Below the pieces are notes generated by a model. It was not told the DNA's origin and did not search any database. It was given only the letters and a program-made list of their open reading frames with translations. From assembly GCA_030917925.1 (NCBI GenBank), contig JAUPTV010000109.1:1-58447 (forward strand): 58,447 nucleotides of DNA, given 5' to 3'. This DNA is from Pseudomonadota bacterium (GTDB lineage: Bacteria; Pseudomonadota; Gammaproteobacteria; Competibacterales; Competibacteraceae). Both the position numbers and the translations under genes were made by a program. Each line of letters opens with the position of its first letter. Within the stretch, counting starts at the first letter, position 1. Positions 43,301 through 49,484 of this stretch are shown piece after piece.

Positions 43301-44141
43301 GCGGCTGACCCGCCAGTTCCGCAACGAAGGGCTTGAGATCGCCCACCTTCAGTTTGGCCTGGGCGGACCAGACGGGTTTGGTGAACAGTTCGCGGACATC
43401 GCCGGTCAATTCCAGCGCCGCCGCGCCGCTGACCTGCTGAGTCACGGTCAACTGTTCATGCAATGCGCCGCGAATCTCGCCCTGGCCGTGGAAATCGCCG
43501 TAATTGGGCGTGGGCAACCGCCAGGTCAACTGGAGTTGCAGCGGGTAAGCACCGACCGGGTTGACTTGCCCGTTCAGCCGGACATCGCCCAGTGGCGAGC
43601 GAACGTCCAGCACTTCGATTTTTAAACCCTCCGCTGCGGTATGCGCTTGCAAATTCACGAAATCGATGAGGATCGGCTCCATCCCATCAGGATGAATGCG
43701 CAGATTGCGGCCTTGCAGATCAAGTACCTGAAAGGCCAGCGGTAGTTGAATCTCCGGCAGGGTGAACGGTTCGGTTGAAGGTGTGCTGGCCTCCCCCGGC
43801 GGCAGGCGCACATCCAGACCTTCGATATGTAACCGGCTAATATCGAAGGTGGCGTTGAACAGGGTGCGGGGTTGCCAATCCAATTCGGCTCTGGCGAGGG
43901 TGATTTGCAAGGGGCCGTCGGTATAGCGAAGCTGTTCGATCTGGATCGGGCCGATCAGCCGGCCTTCGATTTGCCCGTAACTGAGTTCCCCTGGCAAGAC
44001 CCGCTGCGCCAGCATCAGCAGGCTATTGAGGCCGGTGGGTGTGAATGCCGTGAAGCTGGCGGTCAGCAGGATGATCAGCACCAGCACCAGGGTTAGCGAC
44101 AACAGCCAAAACAGGATTCGACGCAAGCGGTTTACCATCAC
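40368..44141 (-). CDS. tamB: Translocation and assembly module protein TamB
   Basis: A 1257-residue AsmA-like protein. The N-terminal anchor (residues 6-30, ILFWLLSLTLVLVLIILLTASF) is followed by a very long beta-strand-rich body of repeating Leu/Gly/Gln units, consistent with a periplasm-spanning hydrophobic groove. The C-terminal DUF490 domain includes RGSGSVEVVAGNYKIYGEEIEIQRGQVLF and PDASILSYLLLGRGPQ, ending in strands like YKIKYRLTKRLVFESNT. With TamA it helps assemble some outer-membrane proteins and probably transports phospholipid. Its start overlaps the tamA stop by four bases. Confidence 0.96.
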   Translation of the reverse strand: MMVNRLRRILFWLLSLTLVLVLIILLTASFTAFTPTGLNSLLMLAQRVLPGELSYGQIEGRLIGPIQIEQLRYTDGPLQITLARAELDWQPRTLFNATFDISRLHIEGLDVRLPPGEASTPSTEPFTLPEIQLPLAFQVLDLQGRNLRIHPDGMEPILIDFVNLQAHTAAEGLKIEVLDVRSPLGDVRLNGQVNPVGAYPLQLQLTWRLPTPNYGDFHGQGEIRGALHEQLTVTQQVSGAAALELTGDVRELFTKPVWSAQAKLKVGDLKPFVAELAGQPLTAQVDAQGVLARFKGQGEINTTLPELGPATLRLTAAGDEHGLQLDVLKLTAKQHPLALDAKGELQFQELRFKVAGQWRSLVWPLTGAPQVESAQGEVNAEGIPTDYRFQLAADVQGPDIPKGRWTLNGQGSDQAVRDVQFKAQTLEGIVQGKADAAWLPTVRWQAAVSGEGLNPGVQWKDIPGKLNLRLKSEGGLDGDQLRANLLLEELAGTLSGQAVRGNANLAVHNQDLTIKALRVNAGAARVEAEGALAQRWDLRWTLNAPQLQTLVPGISGAVASTGTLSGPRERPQVAANFTVRDLRQGDTQIQQLKGEARIDVGGNERSLLNVAGEGLVLGGQRWKTIKLDGAGTPAAHDLKAELIGEPGRFALALVGQLKLPELNWQGRLTQLSARDTVAGAWTLDQPIAVQASAQQARLDNACLTSAPTRLCVQGQWDGQKGLNGRLQLTNLTPERFKAFLPPGMDVATSVNAEATATGKPGGAMQAKLNLNLAPGTLKMVAEGQPLRFTLKGGSLQVNTDGRTATGQAQIDLAQTGQLQATMQVQDLLGTPRLNGKVNAAITDLGVVSLFAPQVQNVTGQMRADVNVTGNLTKLALRGAIRLENAGAAIPEAGIRLEGLQIAAVSEGQGPLQVTGSVRSKPGQMQITGEVDPLKPRVKLNIKGQDFQALDTADLQIQLSPDLNISFDQQQVRIDGQVTIPRAFLRPSGDRPGAIKPSGDVVIVNSRNGETPPAKPQGIAIFAKVRVILGDDVRLETPAFQGKLKGNVLVEETPQLAPRGSGSVEVVAGNYKIYGEEIEIQRGQVLFSNSPLDNPGLDLRVARQLSDSDLGDDAMVGAQVRGTLKQPQLVLVSQPKMPDASILSYLLLGRGPQGSGAESAMLFKAANALGFGGGAITKGLGDAFGLDTLEFNPGADGNGSALALGKYLSPDLYVGYGMGLLDNANTFNIKYRLTKRLVFESNTSTTGTGADLTYTLER

Positions 44142-45943
44142 AGGTCAGGTCCAATGCTGAGCGAAAAACGGAAGGTATCACCAGGCGGGCGATCCAGGCC
44201 AGATGCGAAGTCAACCCGCACCGGTCCGACTGGCGAACGCCAGCGCACGCCCAGCCCCGCGCCGGTTTTCAGTTCCGGCGACAGGCCATCAAAGGCGTCG
44301 CCGCTATCGACAAACGCCGCCACGCTCCAGTCGCCCCAGACCCGATGCTCATATTCCAGGCTACCCACTAGCAGATTTTTCCCGCCAATCACCTTATCTT
44401 CGTCGTCGGTGGGACCAATGCTGTTATAGGCATAGCCGCGCACACTGGCATCGCCGCCCGCGAAAAAGCGCAACGAGGTGGGCAGGTCAGCGAATTCGTC
44501 GGTCATCAGTGTCGTTCCGAAGTCGCCCCTGGCGATGAAGCGATGATCGTCATTCAGGGCGTACACGCCTTTTAAATTGATCGTTCCTTGCAGAAAGTTA
44601 ATATCGGACAGCAGCGCCGTCGTCGCACCGCGCAGGCCAAAGCCGAACATCAGGCCACGCTTGGGATAGATGCGGTCATCGGCGTCGATCCAGGTCCAGT
44701 TCAGGCCGGGAATCAGCAGCAGTGAATTGGCCGTTGAGTCACTACTGGTCTGGTATTGCTCGTTCTGGAAATTCAGATTGTAGTTTTTCAACCACTTGCC
44801 GTCCTGCATCTGCCAACTGCCGCCGAGCGTCCAGGTTTCATAGTCCAGATCGTTGTAGTTCTGCTGGACGTAACCGGCGAAAATCGCGTACTCATCGGTG
44901 GTTGGGTCTTCGCCCGGAATCATATATTTAGCGCCCGCCAGGGACTTGATCTGGGAAAGCTGCAATTCAGCGGTGTAATGGTGGCCCCACGGATTGATCC
45001 AGCGTTGCTCTACTTTCAACTTGCCCCGTGCACCGGTGTCGGTGCCGTAGCCCAGACCGGCGCTGTAACGATGTTTCCGGTTCGGCTCCAGTTCAACTTC
45101 GACGGGCGCGATATCGGTCTCGGCAAGGGGGGGCGCGTTGACCTCGACTTGACTGAAATAGGTGCTGCCGCCGAGATCGCCCTGCAATTTCAGCAGTTGC
45201 CGGGCATCGTAGGGATCGCCGGGTTTAAACCGGGGATAGCGATTCAACAATTCCGGGGCCAGGAAGTTCTGCTTGAAGGTCACGTCGCCGAAGCGGTAAC
45301 GCGGGCCGGTGTCATAATGCAGTTGAATCGTCGCGGTATAAGCTTGCAGATCGACGCGAATGGCCCGTTCAGTGAATTGGGCTTCGAAATAGCCGCGTTC
45401 CGTGGCCAGCGATTCCAGACTAGCCTTGATCTGCTCATATTGGGGCTGATTCAGAGTTTCGCCTTTTTTCAACGGCAAATGATCCAACAGTTTCTGAAAA
45501 ACCGGGTCCTGCCGCCCTTCTCCCAATACTCGCACGTCCATCAGCGCAATTGGCAAGGGCCGACCAGCTTGCACCCGGTAACGCGCTTCCCAACCGCTCG
45601 CCGTGGATTCCAGCGAGGCTGCAATCGTCGGTTCGTAATAGCCAAACGGCTCCAGGCCCTGGCGGATTTCCTGTTCAGCCCTGGCATGGAGCCAGCGCAG
45701 GCGGATGTCTTCCGGCGCGGCTTTACCGGCGAAGCGGTTAATATCCAGGAGCGCTAGTACGTTATTGCGTAATAAATCGTCTAATCCTTCAACGGTTACC
45801 GTGAGCGTACCGTTGCCGTTGGCCGGTGGTTCCGGAACGGCATCTTGGGCCGGGAGCATTCCGCTGACCAATAACAGGCTGCATAGTAGCAGCCCGGTCA
45901 GGAGTAATCGCCAGGGGGGGATCGTGCGCGTTGTTGAAGTCAT
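44138..45943 (-). CDS. tamA: Outer-membrane translocation and assembly protein TamA
   Basis: A 601-residue Omp85-superfamily protein with a signal peptide (LLLTGLLLCSLLLVSGMLPAQ), about three POTRA domains (residues 45-265) and a C-terminal 16-strand barrel. Marks include the POTRA segments, HRYSAGLGYGTDTGARGKLKVEQRW at barrel entry and the lid-region FFAGGDASVRGYAYNSIGP, where VRGY is the Omp85 motif. The last residues FRFSLSIGPDL fit a terminal beta strand. It works in the outer membrane with TamB, encoded directly downstream and overlapping. Confidence 0.96.
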   Translation of the reverse strand: MTSTTRTIPPWRLLLTGLLLCSLLLVSGMLPAQDAVPEPPANGNGTLTVTVEGLDDLLRNNVLALLDINRFAGKAAPEDIRLRWLHARAEQEIRQGLEPFGYYEPTIAASLESTASGWEARYRVQAGRPLPIALMDVRVLGEGRQDPVFQKLLDHLPLKKGETLNQPQYEQIKASLESLATERGYFEAQFTERAIRVDLQAYTATIQLHYDTGPRYRFGDVTFKQNFLAPELLNRYPRFKPGDPYDARQLLKLQGDLGGSTYFSQVEVNAPPLAETDIAPVEVELEPNRKHRYSAGLGYGTDTGARGKLKVEQRWINPWGHHYTAELQLSQIKSLAGAKYMIPGEDPTTDEYAIFAGYVQQNYNDLDYETWTLGGSWQMQDGKWLKNYNLNFQNEQYQTSSDSTANSLLLIPGLNWTWIDADDRIYPKRGLMFGFGLRGATTALLSDINFLQGTINLKGVYALNDDHRFIARGDFGTTLMTDEFADLPTSLRFFAGGDASVRGYAYNSIGPTDDEDKVIGGKNLLVGSLEYEHRVWGDWSVAAFVDSGDAFDGLSPELKTGAGLGVRWRSPVGPVRVDFASGLDRPPGDTFRFSLSIGPDL

Positions 45944-46067
45944 TGGCTAAAGGAGAGCGGCGTCGGAAATCAGCGTCAGTCGCTGGGTGGCGTTTATAAT
46001 CGTTTACCATAATTGGCGAAGTCGGGAAACGGCAGCGCCGCAATTTTTTTCTGACCGGGAGCGGATA

Positions 46068-46970
46068 ATGACGCCAAACCTTGATGATTCTACCCTTGAA
46101 TCCTTCGTCGGCAACACCCCACTGGCGCGGTTGCAGCGGTTGCCGGGGCGCACGACCAACCGGATTTTCGGCAAGCTGGAGGGCAATAATCCAGCGGGTT
46201 CGGTCAAGGATCGTCCGGCCCTGAGCATGATTCAACACGCCGAAGCACGGGGCGTCATCCGGCCCGGTGATACCCTGATTGAAGCCACCAGTGGGAATAC
46301 CGGCATTGCCCTGGCGATGATCGCCGCGATCAAGGGCTACCGGATGGCGCTGATTATGCCGGCTAATCAGAGCGAGGAACGCCGGGCGGCGATGCGTGCT
46401 TATGGCGCGGAATTGATTCTGGTCAGCAAAGAGGACGGCATGGAAGGTGCCCGTGATCTGGCGGCGCAAATGGAGCGGGAAGGCCGGGGCCGGGTTCTCG
46501 ACCAGTTCGCCAACCCCGATAATCCTCTGGCGCATTACCAGACCACCGGGCCGGAAATCTGGCGGGATACGCAAGGTCAAATCACGCACTTTGTCAGCGC
46601 CATGGGCACTACCGGCACCATCATGGGCGTATCGCGCTATCTGAAAGAGCAGAATCCTGCGGTGCAGATTATCGGCGTCCAGCCGACCGAGGGTTCATCC
46701 ATCGCCGGTATTCGTCGCTGGCCCGTCGAATATCTGCCGAAAATCTATGATTCGGCGCGGGTGGATCAGGTGATCGACATCAGCCAGACCGAGGCAGAAG
46801 TAACGACTCGCCGACTGGCGCGTGAAGAAGGGATTTGTTGCGGCGTATCGGCGGGCGGGGCAGTGGCGGCAGCGCTACAGGTGTCCGCATCCGTCGAGAA
46901 CGCGGTGATCGTGACCATCATCTGCGACCGGGGCGACCGCTATCTGTCCACTGGGCTGTTTGCGGATTGA
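46068..46970 (+). CDS. cysM: Cysteine synthase B (O-acetylserine sulfhydrylase)
   Basis: A 300-residue PLP enzyme forming cysteine from O-acetylserine and sulfide or thiosulfate. FGKLEGNNPAGSVKDRPAL contains the PLP Lys, EATSGNTGIALAM the substrate loop, and SAMGTTGTIMGVSRYL the PLP-phosphate loop. GIRRWPVEYLPKIYD is the CysM rather than CysK signature. The frame is open to 45987, but the ATG at 46068, eight bases after a purine-rich GGGAGCGG, gives the normal N-terminus. A Fic-domain gene follows on the same strand. Confidence 0.96.
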   Translation: MTPNLDDSTLESFVGNTPLARLQRLPGRTTNRIFGKLEGNNPAGSVKDRPALSMIQHAEARGVIRPGDTLIEATSGNTGIALAMIAAIKGYRMALIMPANQSEERRAAMRAYGAELILVSKEDGMEGARDLAAQMEREGRGRVLDQFANPDNPLAHYQTTGPEIWRDTQGQITHFVSAMGTTGTIMGVSRYLKEQNPAVQIIGVQPTEGSSIAGIRRWPVEYLPKIYDSARVDQVIDISQTEAEVTTRRLAREEGICCGVSAGGAVAAALQVSASVENAVIVTIICDRGDRYLSTGLFAD

Positions 46971-47038
46971 TGCAGATCATCAATTTTGCGGGAATGCCCC
47001 CGAAAATAACCGTTTTTCGGACTGAATCAGCAAAAATC

Positions 47039-48565
47039 ATGACGTCGGTCGGGTATCAATGGCTGGCCCGCGCTTTCAACGTCGCGCCGGTACAGCACTT
47101 TCCAATACAGAGCGACATCGGCAGCGCCCGCTCGACGCTCCGGGAAGGCGATCTGCGCCGGGAAATTTACCCGGAAACGTACCGGCCAACAGCGACCTTG
47201 AGCGCTCATCTCACATTCGCTTTCAAGTACGAGGGCGTACATCTGGAGCTTCTCACCCGGTTATTTCGGCTGCCGGAGGTGCGCCAGGCGCTGGAACAGT
47301 GGATTGTGCAGGAACCGACCGGCGCTTATGCCCGCCGCGCCGGGTTTCTGTATGAATGGCTGATGCCGGATCGGTTAAAGGTTCCCGATGTGACGCGGGG
47401 GAATTACGTTAATGCGCTGGACCCCGAGCAATATGTGGTCGGGACGGCGATCAACCAGCCGCGCTGGCGGGTACGCGATAACTTGCCGGGAACCCGCAAT
47501 TATTGCCCGATGATTCGGCGCATCGAGGCGGTCAGGGCGGCTGAGGCATTTGACCTGCCCGCCCGGTTGGCCGAACTGGAAAGCGATTTTGGCATGGATT
47601 TGATCATGCGCAGCGCGGTTTGGCTGACCGTCAAGGAAAGTCGCGCCAGTTTTCTGATTGAGCATGAGCAGGACCAGGAAGACCGTATTCGCCGGTTTGC
47701 CGTGGTGATGGAAGCTGAATGTGGGCGACATGACGACCCATTGGCTCCCGAAACGCTAACGCTCCTGCAACGGGGGATTCTCGGCGCAACCGCTCTGCGT
47801 TATGGGATTCGCCGGTCACCCGTGTATGTGGGACATGCGATCCGCTATCAGCCGGTCGTGGACTATATCGCCCCGCATTGGGATCAGGTGGGCGCACTGC
47901 TGGGGGGGCTGGCCGGTTTTCTGGAGCGAACTCGGGGCGGTTCGCCTATCGTCCGGGCGGCAACTGCCGCTTTCGGCTTTGTTTACATCCATCCGATGGT
48001 CGATGGCAATGGGCGCATCTCCCGGTTTCTGATTAACGACATCCTGCGTCGGGATGGCGCAACAGCGCCACCGATCATCCTGCCGGTGTCCGCGACGATG
48101 GCGAACAGTGCGCGTGACCGGGCGGCTTATGACCAGGCGCTGGAGCAGTTCTCCCGGCCACTGATGCGTCATTACGCCGATCAATACCATTTTGGGGAAA
48201 CCGTCATGGCCGAAGACGGGGTGGAATATAACCTGCACTTCGCCGGTTACGACGATGCCCTGCCGACCTGGCGTTACCCGGACTTTACCGCCCAAGCGGT
48301 CTATCTGGCCGGGGTCATCGACGCGACGCTGACCGGGGAAATGCGCAACGAAGCGGGTTTTCTGCGGGCTAACGACCGCGCTCGGAAGGCGATCAAGGCG
48401 GTTCTGGAAGCCCCGGATCATGAGTTGGATGCGATGATTCGCAGCATCCGGGAAAATGGGAATACGCTGTCCAACCATTTGCGCAAGCGCTATCCCCGAT
48501 TGGCTGAATCGCCTGAATTGGGCGAACGCATTGTTCAGGCGGTAGCAGAAGCCTTTACGGGTTAG
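47039..48565 (+). CDS. Fic-domain protein (probable AMPylase/nucleotidyl transferase)
   Basis: A 508-residue Fic protein, of a family that transfers AMP or another nucleotide to target hydroxyls. The catalytic motif HPMVDGNGRISRFL begins at His318, with the invariant His, Asp/Gly/Asn and Arg. Upstream, ASFLIEHE fits the (S/T)xxxE inhibitory-helix pattern, suggesting self-inhibition. N-terminal GYQWLARAFN...VQHFPIQSDIG resembles large Fic proteins. The frame continues upstream to an ATG at 46970 overlapping the cysM stop, so the true start is either 47039 or 46970; neither has a clear ribosome binding site. Target unknown. Confidence 0.9.
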   Translation: MTSVGYQWLARAFNVAPVQHFPIQSDIGSARSTLREGDLRREIYPETYRPTATLSAHLTFAFKYEGVHLELLTRLFRLPEVRQALEQWIVQEPTGAYARRAGFLYEWLMPDRLKVPDVTRGNYVNALDPEQYVVGTAINQPRWRVRDNLPGTRNYCPMIRRIEAVRAAEAFDLPARLAELESDFGMDLIMRSAVWLTVKESRASFLIEHEQDQEDRIRRFAVVMEAECGRHDDPLAPETLTLLQRGILGATALRYGIRRSPVYVGHAIRYQPVVDYIAPHWDQVGALLGGLAGFLERTRGGSPIVRAATAAFGFVYIHPMVDGNGRISRFLINDILRRDGATAPPIILPVSATMANSARDRAAYDQALEQFSRPLMRHYADQYHFGETVMAEDGVEYNLHFAGYDDALPTWRYPDFTAQAVYLAGVIDATLTGEMRNEAGFLRANDRARKAIKAVLEAPDHELDAMIRSIRENGNTLSNHLRKRYPRLAESPELGERIVQAVAEAFTG

Positions 48566-48666
48566 TAGCGAAAGCATTAGATCCGGGTCGGAGCTAGCCC
48601 GGTTGAATTGAGCAAATAATCGGAAAATCAAGTTAGTGGAGCCGCACCAATTAACCCGGAGGGAAT

Positions 48667-48933
48667 ATGCAAACCATTTTGGCTCATTTGACGGTCAGCG
48701 TGTCAGAGTTGCAACAGAATTTTATGGCGATTCTGGAGCAGGCGGACAACACGCCGGTTGCGGTGCTGAATCACGATCATCCCGAAGCCTATGTGCTGCC
48801 CGCCGCGTATTACGAACAATTGATCGCGTGTCTGGAGGATTTGGAAGACGCCGGGCTGGTCCGTGAGCGTGCGCAAGGTCCGTTTGTCGAGGTCCGTCTG
48901 GATGACTTACTAAGCTGCGCTTCCACGAGTTAA
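48667..48933 (+). CDS. StbD/RelB-type antitoxin with altered C-terminus
   Basis: An 88-residue Phd/RelB-like protein: TVSVSELQQNFMAILEQADNTPVAVLNHDHPEAYVLPAAYYEQL is the N-terminal DNA-binding part, and VRERAQGPFVEVRLDD the toxin-binding tail. Related antitoxins usually end soon after a VxLDDL motif with a stop overlapping the toxin start. Here reading continues as LLSCASTS into what would be toxin sequence, because of a local indel at about 48905-48912. GGAGGG seven bases upstream supports the ATG. It probably still binds DNA; its partner is damaged. Confidence 0.85.
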   Translation: MQTILAHLTVSVSELQQNFMAILEQADNTPVAVLNHDHPEAYVLPAAYYEQLIACLEDLEDAGLVRERAQGPFVEVRLDDLLSCASTS

Positions 48934-49223
48934 CGCTGGCGGAATGGCGCAAACTGGATAGTACAGTGCGTGAACCGTTCAAGAAAAAGCTGGCGAAACG
49001 TTTGGAATACCCACGGGTTCCGTCTGCGGCGCTGTCCGGCATGGCCGATTGCTACAAGATCAAACTGCGCTGGGTCGGTTATCGGCTGGTCTATCGCGTT
49101 GATGAAGACATGGTGTTTGTGACAGTGATTGCGGTGGGTCGCCGCGACCGAAGCCAAGTGTATGACGCGGCTAAAGCGCGATGGACCCAGCCCCTCCATG
49201 ATGAATCAGGCGAATCCCAATAA
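48906..49223 (+). pseudogene. RelE/StbE-type toxin lacking its normal start
   Basis: In-frame translation from 48906 reads LTKLRFHELTLAEWRKLDS, then KKKLAKRLE, KIKLRWVGYRLVYRVDEDMVFVTVIAVGRRDRSQVYDAA: a full RelE/StbE fold. A normal copy would begin M-T-Y-K-L-R-F-H; here ATGACTTAC at 48902 is followed by an extra T, giving TAA at codon four. The only in-frame later start is GTG at 48966, which would drop the first 20 or so residues. The catalytic Arg/Tyr region is otherwise undamaged. I read this as a toxin silenced by a single-base frameshift, or one made only at low level from a non-standard start. Confidence 0.8.
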
Positions 49224-49351
49224 TGTCCACCCGCCGGATCGAAACCTGGCTGCCGATTGTGGAACTGAGCGAGAACAGTGTACGGGAGCGCCGATTGACT
49301 ATCGGCATGGGCGGCAGTCTGAAACGCGAGGGAGGATGGTGTTCATTTTAG
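49223..49351 (+). pseudogene. N-terminal stub of a DUF1156-type DNA methylase
   Basis: An ATG overlapping the toxin TAA opens MSTRRIETWLPIVELSENSVRER and runs only 42 codons. The first 23 residues resemble the start of DUF1156-family adenine-specific DNA methylases (R-x-I-E-x-WLPxxEx...S-x-RER). From about 49300 the sequence switches to a copy of the DUF1703 promoter region (see 53520-53583), in which the frame ends. A deletion or recombination joined the two. From memory of the family; a search would settle it. Confidence 0.5.
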
Positions 49352-49373
49352 CACGCGCTGAGTTCGATATTTT
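49306..49373 (-). repeat. Copy of the DUF1703 gene leader, without the gene
   Basis: CATGGGCGGCAGTCTGAAACGC...GTTCATTTTAGCACGCG and GAGTTCGATATTTTT match 53520-53583, the leader of the minus-strand DUF1703 gene including its ATG. It keeps the extended -10 box. If active, it would send transcription leftward, antisense to the toxin-antitoxin remnant. Confidence 0.8.
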
Positions 49374-49484
49374 TTGATACAAAGTTAGTAAGAAGTTGGG
49401 CTATTGGGTTATAGTCACATTGTCCTCTACATAAAAGAGGCATCTCATCAATCCCCATAACCGCGCACGCCCGAGGAAAAGCCT

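Noticed and set aside
46971-47038. GCGGG/CCCCC stretch followed by GTTTTT considered as a terminator after cysM
   Set aside because: Stem is short and imperfect and lies within the possible 5' end of the Fic frame; not reliable.
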